From Cobetia sp. L2A1 (GTDB taxonomy: Bacteria; Pseudomonadota; Gammaproteobacteria; Pseudomonadales; Halomonadaceae): DNA of 64,000 bases. This document shows, piece by piece, positions 8,552 to 15,717 of this stretch. The notes beneath the pieces are model-generated. The model was given only the letters and a program-made list of their open reading frames with translations, made no database searches and was not told the DNA's origin. The stretch is from assembly GCF_009796845.1 (NCBI RefSeq), contig NZ_CP047025.1, positions 2,046,001-2,110,000 of the forward strand, read 5' to 3'. A program made the translations under genes and the position numbers. How positions within the stretch are numbered: the stretch's first letter is position 1; every line of letters starts with the position of its first letter.

Positions 8552-8949
8552 CCGCGCACGCCATCGAGATAGCGGCGAGTATCTGCCAGGGACACCACCT
8601 GGCCGGCCAGCATGTAATCCAGCGCACTACGGCCATTGAAGGGTGCGGCACGATTGGGGCGGCGCACCCACTCATGGGCCATTTCCGGCGTATTGCTGAA
8701 TAGAATACGTAGCGCCTTATGAATACCCATCACGTAGGAGATACGCTCCAGTGTGTCATTCGGCAGACGGACTTCCGGCAGCTTGCGATATTTGTGGTAG
8801 GTCGTTGTGCCGACACCTCCCAGCAGCACTCGCTGATCGGCAGCACTACATTGCCACTTCTCCGTGATATTGAAGAAAGACTTGAGTGCCACTCGGCCTG
8901 CACTGGGGCTGGTGGGGGAAACACGATCAATGGCGGTAGCGGTGGACAT
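8548..8949 (-). CDS. Xre/MbcA/ParS-type antitoxin of the RES system
   Basis: 133 residues from the ATG at 8949, which has AGGAGG about 7 nt upstream; an upstream in-frame start is less well placed. The N-terminal part (about 20-80) carries the Xre-like helix-turn-helix (DQRVLLGGVGTTTYHKYRK). The C-terminal part carries the toxin-binding domain typical of RES antitoxins (PNRAAPFNGRSALDYMLAG). Antitoxin first and toxin second with a 4-bp overlap is the standard RES-Xre layout. It probably represses its own promoter through the inverted repeat just upstream. Confidence 0.85.
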   Translation of the reverse strand: MSTATAIDRVSPTSPSAGRVALKSFFNITEKWQCSAADQRVLLGGVGTTTYHKYRKLPEVRLPNDTLERISYVMGIHKALRILFSNTPEMAHEWVRRPNRAAPFNGRSALDYMLAGQVVSLADTRRYLDGVRG

Positions 8950-8974
8950 GTGAAGCCTCCTGCAGCTAATCAAT

Positions 8975-8986
8975 TACACAAGTGTA
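8975..8986. promoter_or_regulatory. Candidate autoregulatory operator of the RES/Xre pair
   Basis: TACAC-AA-GTGTA is a perfect 5-2-5 palindrome about 25 bp upstream of the antitoxin start, in an AT-rich stretch. Xre-type antitoxins usually bind such repeats in their own promoter. The role is inferred. Confidence 0.45.
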
Positions 8987-9004
8987 GTTTATCATCTATT
9001 AACT

Positions 9005-9358
9005 TCACTTGCGTAGGCAAGAGTGGTCTCCACGGGAATGATCCGTACGGGAAGGCGCTGCATCACTTGATACGTCACCCTTGCGCAGAGGGACTGGATC
9101 AACGCCACCGGGGCCACCCAGTGGATGACAGCGCGATAACCGTTTAAGCGTCAGCCAGAAGCCCTTGAGCGGGCCATGCTCCTTGATCGCTTCCAGCCCA
9201 TAGTGTGAGCAGCTGGGATAGAAGCGACAACGCGGCCCCAACAGAGGACTGATCACCAGCTGGTAACCGCGCAGCAAACCGACCAGCAGGCCAGTCATGA
9301 CAGCTGTCAATCGACGGCGCAGTGGATGCCGTGACTCAGGATTCTCCATGTGACTCAC
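9005..9358 (-). CDS. yidD: YidD membrane protein insertion efficiency factor
   Basis: 117 residues. The family core is intact: [27 protein letters not shown], then EAIKEHG and [23 protein letters not shown]. YidD is a small amphipathic inner-membrane-associated protein that assists YidC-dependent insertion. The first possible start is GTG at 9358, overlapping the hisI TGA as GTGA; an ATG at 9349 is the alternative. The location is unusual: in most gammaproteobacteria yidD lies between rnpA and yidC, while here it is downstream of hisI. The C-terminal 25 residues after DPVP are low-complexity and charged. Confidence 0.9.
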   Translation of the reverse strand: MSHMENPESRHPLRRRLTAVMTGLLVGLLRGYQLVISPLLGPRCRFYPSCSHYGLEAIKEHGPLKGFWLTLKRLSRCHPLGGPGGVDPVPLRKGDVSSDAAPSRTDHSRGDHSCLRK

Positions 9359-9798
9359 TTGCCATACAAATCTGCAGGGTCGATCAGCGGAGCCTGAGTA
9401 ATAGCGGCACCGTCAGTATCCAGCTGCCAGTAGAAGCAGCTCTTGCGACCGGTATGGCAGGCAGGGCCGGTCTGATCGACCTTGACCAACAAGGTGTCAC
9501 CATCGCAATCAAGGTGCGTGCTGACCAATAGTTGCTGTTGGCCCGAGCTTTCACCCTTGCGCCACAGCTTGCTGCGCGAGCGTGAAAAATAACAGACGCG
9601 ACCACTCGCCAACGTTTCGCGCAACGCTTCGACATTCATCCACGCCATCATCAATACTTCACCGCTGTCATGTTGTTGCGCGATGGCCGGGATCAAGCCG
9701 TCAGCATTCCAGGGCAGGGCATTGAGTAAGGTATCCAGCGCGAGCTTTTCGCCAACGTCTGCGTTTTCCAGTGACTTCAGCAGTCCATCCTGTGCCAT
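9355..9798 (-). CDS. hisI: Phosphoribosyl-AMP cyclohydrolase
   Basis: 147 residues. Catalyses the third step of histidine synthesis, opening the purine ring of phosphoribosyl-AMP. It is a stand-alone HisI without the HisE pyrophosphohydrolase domain found fused in E. coli. The zinc-binding cysteines are at 98 (LDCDGD), 114 and 121 ([11 protein letters not shown]), with the substrate region MMAWMN near residue 50. An AAGGA ribosome site is about 9 nt before the ATG. It is translationally coupled to yidD. No other his genes are in the window; hisE would have to be elsewhere. Confidence 0.95.
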   Translation of the reverse strand: MAQDGLLKSLENADVGEKLALDTLLNALPWNADGLIPAIAQQHDSGEVLMMAWMNVEALRETLASGRVCYFSRSRSKLWRKGESSGQQQLLVSTHLDCDGDTLLVKVDQTGPACHTGRKSCFYWQLDTDGAAITQAPLIDPADLYGK

Positions 9799-9837
9799 CC
9801 GAGAGAGTCCTTGCAGTAATAGATGAGAATATGTCGG

Positions 9838-10659
9838 CTAGCGTCGCTGGCCACGCACACTGCGCCAGACCAGCGATACCAGATACGCGATGCCGGCGAC
9901 CAGAACGATGGTCGCACCTGCGGGGAGATCGAAGTGCCAGGAAATCGCCAGGCCACCCGTCGTGAAGGCCATGGCGGCCAGGCTCGCGATCACGATCATC
10001 ATTCCCAGAGAGCGAGCATGATGGCCTGCCAATGCCGCTGGTAGCGACAATAATGCCAAGACCATGATCAAGCCTACTGCCTGCAACAACAGCACTACGG
10101 TAATAGCGACCAGCACCAGCAGCAATAGATAGAGCGATTTGACCGGCACGCCACGCAGACGTGCGAACTCTTCATCGAAGATCACTGCCGTCAGTGGCCG
10201 ATGCACGACCAACAGCACCAAGGCCAAGCCACCCACGACCCATGCCAGCATGCTGATGGCCTCCGCTGGTACCAGCAACAGATTACCGAACAGGTAGCTC
10301 ATCAGATCCACCTTGTAGCCCGGAGTCTGACTGATGAAGAGAATGCCTGTCGCCATGCCAATGGCCCAGATCGCACCGATCACGGTATCTTCCTGATCAA
10401 AGCCTTTCAGGCTGATGTAACCAATCAACAATGCGGCGAATACGGCGCTGATGAAGGCACCGATCAGTGGGCTAGCCCCGAGAAAGTACGCGATGCCCAT
10501 GCCGGCAAGTACGGTGTGAGCGATGCCACCGGCGAGGTAGCCGATACGCCGCACAACGACATAGGGCCCGACCAAGCCAGCCGCGATGCTGGCCAGTAGT
10601 CCGGTAAACAGGGCATTTTGCAGGAAATCCTGGCTGCCCAGAGCGGTGATGAAGTTCAT
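9838..10659 (-). CDS. znuB: Zinc ABC transporter permease
   Basis: 273 residues, ABC-3 family permease with 7-8 membrane segments. Family stretches include GPYVVVRRIGYLAGGIAHT near the N-terminus and AVGLIMVLALLSLPAALAGH near residue 200. It forms the inner-membrane channel for zinc with ZnuC and ZnuA. It follows znuC by 64 bp on the same strand and is the last gene of the zinc block. The ribosome site is weak. Manganese permeases share the fold, but the ZnuA/Zur context points to zinc. Confidence 0.9.
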   Translation of the reverse strand: MNFITALGSQDFLQNALFTGLLASIAAGLVGPYVVVRRIGYLAGGIAHTVLAGMGIAYFLGASPLIGAFISAVFAALLIGYISLKGFDQEDTVIGAIWAIGMATGILFISQTPGYKVDLMSYLFGNLLLVPAEAISMLAWVVGGLALVLLVVHRPLTAVIFDEEFARLRGVPVKSLYLLLLVLVAITVVLLLQAVGLIMVLALLSLPAALAGHHARSLGMMIVIASLAAMAFTTGGLAISWHFDLPAGATIVLVAGIAYLVSLVWRSVRGQRR

Positions 10660-10723
10660 GCGAGTCGGGCCTTTAGCTCACAATAGTGGGCCATGGGAGA
10701 AATGAAAGATGCGAGTCGGGGAC

Positions 10724-11548
10724 TTAGTGATGATGGTGAATCATGTGCACATGCTCACCATAGAGCTTCTCGATGGAGTCAGCGGTGAGTGCCTCGGTAT
10801 CATGGACGACCATCTGCCGGTTCAAGCAAGCGACTCGATCGACATAATCACTGATGAATCCAAGATCATGACTGATTACTACGACACTCATGCGATTGGC
10901 CAGACGATTGAACAGTTCGAACAATGAACGCTCGCCGTCGCTGTCGACACTCGCCGTGGGTTCATCAAGCAATAACAATTGCGGGTCTGATGCGAGTGCT
11001 CTAGCAATCAGGACTCGCTGCAACTGACCACCGGAAAGGGCATCGATATGCCGACGGCGCAAATGACTGATGCCGACTTCCTCGAGCACTGGCTCGATCA
11101 CTTCGCGATCAGCACGCGGCCAAGGGCCCCAATGGCGTAACTTGCCCTGACGCCCCATCAGCACCACATCCTCGACACGAATGGGGAATCGCTTCACGAA
11201 GTTGGCGAATTGTGGAACATAGCCGATATGGCGAGCTGCGACGCTGGGCGATTTTCCTAGCACCTGCACGCATCCTGATGCTGGTTTGAGCAACCCCAGT
11301 ACCAGCTTCAACAAGGTGCTTTTTCCACCGCCATTCGGGCCGATAAGCCCGACGATTTCACGTGCACCCACCTGGAAATCAATGTTGTCGAGAATGACTT
11401 GCTCGCCATAGCGAAAGGTCACACCTCGAATATCGATGGCATCTGGTGCATCAGCTGGCACTGGGCGGAAGATCGGACCTACGCTCCGACCGGTCGCCGG
11501 TGCCTGAGAGTCCGCCCGTGTGGCACGAGCGGAGGGAATACTGGCCAT
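10724..11548 (-). CDS. znuC: Zinc ABC transporter ATPase
   Basis: 274 residues. The ABC ATPase motifs are complete: Walker A GPNGGGKST, signature LSGGQLQRVLIARAL, Walker B LLLLDEPTASVD and the switch His in VVISHDLGF. About 35 residues precede the usual ZnuC N-terminus (DIRGVTFRYGEQ), so the true start could be further in; no strong ribosome site marks the ATG at 11548. The C-terminus ends in a metal-binding-looking HVHMIHHHH. It lies between znuA and znuB. Confidence 0.9.
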   Translation of the reverse strand: MASIPSARATRADSQAPATGRSVGPIFRPVPADAPDAIDIRGVTFRYGEQVILDNIDFQVGAREIVGLIGPNGGGKSTLLKLVLGLLKPASGCVQVLGKSPSVAARHIGYVPQFANFVKRFPIRVEDVVLMGRQGKLRHWGPWPRADREVIEPVLEEVGISHLRRRHIDALSGGQLQRVLIARALASDPQLLLLDEPTASVDSDGERSLFELFNRLANRMSVVVISHDLGFISDYVDRVACLNRQMVVHDTEALTADSIEKLYGEHVHMIHHHH

Positions 11549-11574
11549 GAAGAGGGTAGCCTCATATAGGGACG

Positions 11575-11644
11575 CAGGCGGCCGCTTGCGCGACCGCCTG
11601 ACAGGTAAAACGGGTGGCTCGCCAGTCCATTGCGACCGGCGAGC
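11575..11644 (-). promoter_or_regulatory. Two short hairpins in the znuA-znuC gap
   Basis: The 123-bp gap contains CAGGCGG/CCGCCTG (11575-11581 with 11594-11600) and GCTCGCC/GGCGAGC (11617-11623 with 11638-11644). Neither is followed by a T-run, so they look more like mRNA processing or stabilising elements than terminators. They might set the higher level of ZnuA expected relative to ZnuBC. Confidence 0.35.
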
Positions 11645-11671
11645 AAGGTCATGATTGATGACTGACGACGA

Positions 11672-12751
11672 TTACTGGCTGTCAGTCAGCTCGAAGCCCT
11701 TGCTCAAGGCCAGAGAGGCTTGGCGAAGGTTATCGATATAATCTTCAGCCAGCGGATCAAGCACAGCCACCTTGGCATTCAATGAACTGGCAATACGCTT
11801 GGCTGCCGTCTGAGAGAACTGACCGGAAACAAAGATGGTGCCGATCTTCTCTTGCTTGGCACGCTCTATCAGCTCGGCCATTTCACGCGGCGTCGGCTCA
11901 CGACCACTGGTCTCGATGGCATGCTGCTCCAACTGATAACGATCGGCGAAGTAGCCAAAGCTCGGGTGGAAGATCATGAAGTTTCGGCCCTGATACGGCG
12001 CGAGCTGCTGACGGATTTCATTGTCGAGTGCGTCAAGTGATGCCAGCAATTGCTGCTCATTGGCCTTGATGTCATCGGCATGTTCTGGAATACGTGCTTC
12101 CAGAACATCTGACGTGCGCTCGATCATCTTCATCATGCGCTCTGGATCCAACCAGAGGTGAGGGTCTGCTTCACCCTGACCTTCTTCATGCTCATCGTGG
12201 CCCACATGCGCCTCATGACCTTCGTGCTCGCCATGATCAGCATGACCTTCGTGTTCGTCATTACCTTCGTGCTCATCATGACCTTCGTGCTCATCATGAT
12301 CGTGATGGTGAGCCTCACCCGCGCCGAAGTAACGCGTCTTGATGCCTTCCTCGAGGTGCGCGACCTGCATCTGCGGGTGATTCTGCTCCAATCGCGGCAA
12401 CCAAACCTGCTCGAAGGGCACCCCAATCCCCAGGTACAGCGAGACACTCGACAACGCCGCTACCTGGCGAGGAGTGGGGTCATAGGTGTCAGGGCTATTG
12501 CCAGGCGTGACCAGCGTGGTGATATCCACGTAATCACCGGCCAATTTCTGCACCATCCAGTGCAACGGCGGAATGCTGACAGCGACATTGAGAGACTTGT
12601 CATCAGCACTGGCTGTTACCCAAGGCGCCGACAGGGCAGCCATGCCGCCGAGACATGCAGCCGCCAGGCGCAAGCGCATACCGCGACGCACAGAGTGACG
12701 ACGCTCGAGATGTCCGGCATTACGAAGGACATGGCCCGCATACATTGTCAT
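11672..12751 (-). CDS. znuA: Zinc ABC transporter periplasmic binding protein
   Basis: 359 residues from the ATG at 12751, which has AGAGGA about 9 nt upstream. An N-terminal signal region precedes the mature start at about residue 50 (SADDKSLNVAV). Cluster A-I features include SIPPLHWMVQKLAG, a metal His in ADPHLWLDPE, IFHPSFGYFADRY, and ETSGREPTPREM. A long His/Asp/Glu-rich loop (roughly 45 residues with repeated DEHEGH units) precedes ADPHLW, the hallmark of ZnuA proteins and thought to capture or chaperone zinc. Upstream lies a Zur-box-controlled dihydroorotase gene, and no separate Zur box is seen between them. Confidence 0.95.
   Translation of the reverse strand: MTMYAGHVLRNAGHLERRHSVRRGMRLRLAAACLGGMAALSAPWVTASADDKSLNVAVSIPPLHWMVQKLAGDYVDITTLVTPGNSPDTYDPTPRQVAALSSVSLYLGIGVPFEQVWLPRLEQNHPQMQVAHLEEGIKTRYFGAGEAHHHDHDEHEGHDEHEGNDEHEGHADHGEHEGHEAHVGHDEHEEGQGEADPHLWLDPERMMKMIERTSDVLEARIPEHADDIKANEQQLLASLDALDNEIRQQLAPYQGRNFMIFHPSFGYFADRYQLEQHAIETSGREPTPREMAELIERAKQEKIGTIFVSGQFSQTAAKRIASSLNAKVAVLDPLAEDYIDNLRQASLALSKGFELTDSQ
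12184..12312 (-). repeat. Imperfect tandem repeat encoding the ZnuA His-rich loop
   Basis: About 130 bp of imperfect 9-18 bp units (variants of CATGACCTTCGTGCTCAT on +) encode the DEHEGH-type repeats. Such a tract can change length by slippage while staying in frame. Confidence 0.8.
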
Positions 12752-12786
12752 GAAACAACTTCCTCTTGAGATCACGACGTCATGCG

Positions 12787-12822
12787 GGCCTCATGTGCCG
12801 GTATACACCGGCACATGAGGCC
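12787..12822. repeat. Perfect 16-bp hairpin between pyrC-like gene and znuA
   Basis: GGCCTCATGTGCCGGT pairs with its exact complement at 12807-12822 across a 4-nt loop. Reading in the direction of transcription no T-run follows, so it is not a textbook terminator. It may attenuate, process or stabilise a pyrC-znuA transcript. Confidence 0.7.
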
Positions 12823-12826
12823 TCAA

Positions 12827-14164
12827 TCAGCCGCGGTTGAACGACAACCGTTGGCCGTTGGCCAGCGGATTGACAGTCTTGCCGTCGTAGGCCTTGATGC
12901 CATTGACGAAAGTTGCATCGATGCGTGCCTTGAAGGTCACGCCATCAAAGGGGCTCCAGCCACATTTGTAGAGTACGTTCTCGCGCGTCACGCTGGTTTC
13001 ACCCGCAAGATCGACCAGTACGAGGTCAGCAAAGGCACCTTCACGGATATAACCGCGATCCACGATGGAGAAGCGTTCCGCAACGTTATGGCTGGTCTTC
13101 TGTACCAGCGTCTCCAGGTCATAAACACCCTCCTGAACTTGATCAAGCAGCGAGAGCAGTGCGTGCTGGACCAGTGGCATACCGGAAGGCGCCTTGAAAT
13201 ACGGGTTCTGCTTTTCTTCCCATGTGTGCGGAGCGTGATCCGTGGCGATGATATCGATACGACCATCCATGACAGCTGCACGCAGCGCAGCACGATCCTC
13301 GGCTGTCTTGACTGCTGGATTGCACTTGATCAGGCTGCCGCGCAGGTCGTAGTCAGCATCGCTGAACCACAGATGGTGCGCGCAGACTTCTGCCGTGATC
13401 TGCTTGCCTTTCATCGGACCCGGTGCAAAGAGTGCCATTTCCTCGGCGGTCGTCAGATGCAGAACGTGCAGCTGGGCATCATTGCGAGTAGCCAGATCGA
13501 TGGCCAGACGCGAACTCTTGATACACGCCTCACGAGAGCGAATTCGGCCATGCTCGGAGAAGGGCACGTCTTCCCCGAAGCGCTCACGCCAGCGGGCCTC
13601 ATTCTCCAGAATCATCGGTGTATCTTCGCAATGCGTGACGATGGGCGTCGGTGCATGCTTGAAGATGCCTTCCAGAATCTCCGGATCATCGACCAGCATG
13701 TTGCCGGTAGACGCACCCATGAAGATCTTGATGCCACAGGTCTGGTTCGGGTCTAGTGTCTTGATCGCTTCCAGATTGTCGTTGCTGGCGCCCAGATAAA
13801 ACGCATGGTTGGCATGCGCACGTCCGGCGGCCACCGCGAACTTGGCTTCCAATGCAGCGCTGTCCAGCGTCGCAGGCTTGACGTTGGGCATGTCGAAGAA
13901 GGTGGTGATGCCTCCCGCTACGGCGGCGGCCGATTCAGTGGCAATGTTCCCTTTGGCGGTCAGGCCTGGCTCACGGAAATGCACCTGATCATCAATCATG
14001 CCTGGCAGCAGATGGCGCCCCTTGGCATCAATGACTTCGCGTGCATCGAGGTGTGACAAATCACTACCGATGACATGGATGCGGCCATTCTTGATGCCCA
14101 CATCCAGCGTGGAAATGGCGCCTTCATTGACGACTTGTGCCTGTGAGATGCGGATGTCCAGCAT
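12827..14164 (-). CDS. Dihydroorotase (PyrC-like), probable Zur-regulated paralogue
   Basis: 445 residues, the length of type I dihydroorotases of the amidohydrolase family. Dihydroorotase interconverts carbamoyl-aspartate and dihydroorotate in pyrimidine synthesis. Metal-site elements seen are DDQVHFREPG (first motif, DQVHFR rather than the usual D-HVH-R spelling), the carboxylated Lys region CGIKIFMGAS, VTHCEDTPM, LHVLHLTT and IIATDHAPHT. A GGAGG ribosome site is 7 nt before the ATG. Zinc-enzyme paralogues in Zur regulons, including dihydroorotases, are known backups during zinc starvation; the Zur-box-like sequence upstream and the flanking zur and znuACB genes support that role. Whether another pyrC exists in the genome is not visible. 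Confidence 0.85.
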   Translation of the reverse strand: MLDIRISQAQVVNEGAISTLDVGIKNGRIHVIGSDLSHLDAREVIDAKGRHLLPGMIDDQVHFREPGLTAKGNIATESAAAVAGGITTFFDMPNVKPATLDSAALEAKFAVAAGRAHANHAFYLGASNDNLEAIKTLDPNQTCGIKIFMGASTGNMLVDDPEILEGIFKHAPTPIVTHCEDTPMILENEARWRERFGEDVPFSEHGRIRSREACIKSSRLAIDLATRNDAQLHVLHLTTAEEMALFAPGPMKGKQITAEVCAHHLWFSDADYDLRGSLIKCNPAVKTAEDRAALRAAVMDGRIDIIATDHAPHTWEEKQNPYFKAPSGMPLVQHALLSLLDQVQEGVYDLETLVQKTSHNVAERFSIVDRGYIREGAFADLVLVDLAGETSVTRENVLYKCGWSPFDGVTFKARIDATFVNGIKAYDGKTVNPLANGQRLSFNRG

Positions 14165-14185
14165 GTGACGTCCTCCGTGGGAATC

Positions 14186-14208
14186 GAATGTTATAACGTA
14201 TCAAAATC
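14186..14208 (-). promoter_or_regulatory. Zur-box-like operator upstream of the dihydroorotase gene
   Basis: GAATGTTATAACGTATCAAAA resembles the gammaproteobacterial Zur consensus (GAAATGTTATA followed by its inverted half). The left half is nearly perfect and the right half weak. It lies 22 bp upstream of the pyrC-like ATG, between it and zur. Confidence 0.6.
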
Positions 14209-14224
14209 GCCCGCAAGGGCCTGT

Positions 14225-14695
14225 TTAGTGTGCAGGAGATCTCGCGGGGGTGAGTCCTTGTTCAATGCACTCGCCACAGCGCCCTTCCAGCTCCACCGTC
14301 TGCCGCTCTACTGTAAAACCGTGGCCGTTGGCGCTATCAGCAAGCCGAGAACCAAGATCATCATCATGCATCTCTTCAACCCGTCCACAGCCACGGCAGA
14401 TTAACAATTGAAAGCCGTGTTGGTGTTCTGGGCAATGGCAAGCCAGATAGGCATTGAGCGATTCGATACGATGGACAAGCCCCTGCTCAATCAGGAAATC
14501 CAACGCACGGTAAATCGTGGGGGGGCGTGCTGCGCCATGTTCCTTGGCGAGCTGATCAAGCAGGTCATAGGCTTTGAGTGCGCCATGACTGGCCGCAATC
14601 AATTCCAATACACGTCGCCGAATCGGCGTGAAGCGCGCGCCACGTGCCAGACATTGTCGTTCAGCCTGGTCGATCAGCGAAAGTTGCTCTGGCAT
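14225..14695 (-). CDS. zur: Zinc uptake regulator Zur (Fur family)
   Basis: 156 residues. Zinc-dependent repressor of the Fur family. The N-terminal winged helix is at about 20-85 (ARFTPIRRRVLELIAAS, PPTIYRALDFLIEQGLVHRI). The dimerisation domain has CHCPEHQHGFQLLICRGCG and a C-terminal CGEC. The structural zinc cysteines C100, C103, C140 and C143 are all present, and the pattern HCPEHQHGF fits Zur rather than Fur. It sits between two genes with Zur-box-like promoters. A small GCCC-TTGC-GGGC hairpin with a short T-run follows its stop. Confidence 0.93.
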   Translation of the reverse strand: MPEQLSLIDQAERQCLARGARFTPIRRRVLELIAASHGALKAYDLLDQLAKEHGAARPPTIYRALDFLIEQGLVHRIESLNAYLACHCPEHQHGFQLLICRGCGRVEEMHDDDLGSRLADSANGHGFTVERQTVELEGRCGECIEQGLTPARSPAH

Positions 14696-14879
14696 GAAGA
14701 ATCCTGAGTATCGGAAGGGCAGTACTCACAGTGACAACAGGGAGTGTTGCGCGTGATCTACCTGAATGACCAGAGCTCTATTCTAGGCAAATTGGCCTTG
14801 CTGAGCCACCGCTGAGCCACATGCAACGATGTAAAAGCGGTCACTGGGAGAAGATCAAGCACTGGCCCGCGCATTAAAA

Positions 14880-14902
14880 GAAATGTTATAACATAACTAT
14901 AT
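14880..14902 (+). promoter_or_regulatory. Zur box upstream of the DUF1826 gene
   Basis: GAAATGTTATAACATAAC has a perfect left half (GAAATGTTATA) and a good partial right half of the Zur consensus. It is 34 bp upstream of the DUF1826 start and in the divergent zur/DUF1826 region, so it could control both. It is the best Zur-box match in the window. Confidence 0.75.
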
Positions 14903-14935
14903 TGGGTATTTTCATGTAATTCCGAGGGACCTACC

Positions 14936-15637
14936 ATGGCCTGTATTGAGCAGCTTACCGCCTTTTCATCTTCTACCTCGGGAAGTCACGACACTTCTGG
15001 CTCCCTTGATCACGATGTGACTCCTTCGCTGCATTGGCATATCGGGCAACAGGCGCTGGATCTTGGAGAAATTTTTTGTCCTGATATCACACTGGCTGTC
15101 ATGCAGCGGCGTATCGATGCATCGCTGATGCTGGCTATTCACGCTCAGCTAGGTGGCTCCTATCCGCTCCATATGCGATGGCGCGGGCCTATTGCCGAAG
15201 TACGCCAGGCATTGGAGCGCTATTTGCCAGCACCTGATGCAGGGGAGGCCTTGATTGATGACATCAGTACGCTTGGAGCTGCCATGGGCGAGCTTTTCGA
15301 GGTCACGGACATCGGTTTGCGCCTGGAAGTGACCCAGCAGGCCATGTGCCCACGCTTCCACGTAGACAAGATTCCCGTGCGCTTGGTGACCACGTATCAA
15401 GGGCCTGGAACGCAGTGGCTACCAGAGGGGGCGGCAGATCGATTGGCACTGGGGCATGGTCAGCACGGGCACCAGGATATCTGTATCGACCCTGAGCAGA
15501 TTCGAGAGTTGCGCCCCGGTAGTCTGGCATTACTCAAAGGAGAGTGCTGGCCAGGCAATGAAGGGCGGGGCCTTATTCATCGCTCGCCAGTCGTGCCGAA
15601 CGGCAAGCGCCTGATGCTGAGCATAGACCCGGGCTGA
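14936..15637 (+). CDS. DUF1826 protein, zinc-starvation associated
   Basis: 233 residues, cytoplasmic, no signal peptide. It matches the DUF1826 pattern as I remember it: MCPRFHVDKIPVRLVTTYQG in the middle, GSLALLKGE, and IHRSPVVPNGKRLMLSID at the C-terminus. The HxD...H arrangement looks like a cupin-like metal site. DUF1826 genes recur in Zur regulons next to COG0523 metallochaperones; the molecular function is unknown. A GAGGG ribosome site precedes the ATG and the best Zur box of the window lies just upstream. No COG0523 gene is present here. Confidence 0.8.
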   Translation: MACIEQLTAFSSSTSGSHDTSGSLDHDVTPSLHWHIGQQALDLGEIFCPDITLAVMQRRIDASLMLAIHAQLGGSYPLHMRWRGPIAEVRQALERYLPAPDAGEALIDDISTLGAAMGELFEVTDIGLRLEVTQQAMCPRFHVDKIPVRLVTTYQGPGTQWLPEGAADRLALGHGQHGHQDICIDPEQIRELRPGSLALLKGECWPGNEGRGLIHRSPVVPNGKRLMLSIDPG

Positions 15638-15654
15638 CACGCCGGTCTCACTGA

Positions 15655-15690
15655 ATGCAAAACACCCCGCCTGGGCGGGGTGTTTTGCAT
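15655..15690. terminator. Bidirectional terminator between DUF1826 and ATP-grasp genes
   Basis: A 17-bp self-complementary stem (ATGCAAAACACCCCGCC and its complement) with A-rich and T-rich arms sits between convergent genes. Confidence 0.85.
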
Positions 15691-15717
15691 CATATCAATG
15701 ATTTTGACGAACAGGAC

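Noticed and set aside
12184..12312. Repetitive tract read at first as a possible CRISPR or satellite
   Set aside because: It is in frame inside znuA and encodes the family's His-rich loop.
12782..13756. 324-codon open frame on + opposite the dihydroorotase gene
   Set aside because: The opposite strand encodes a complete conserved enzyme; the frame has no recognisable domain.
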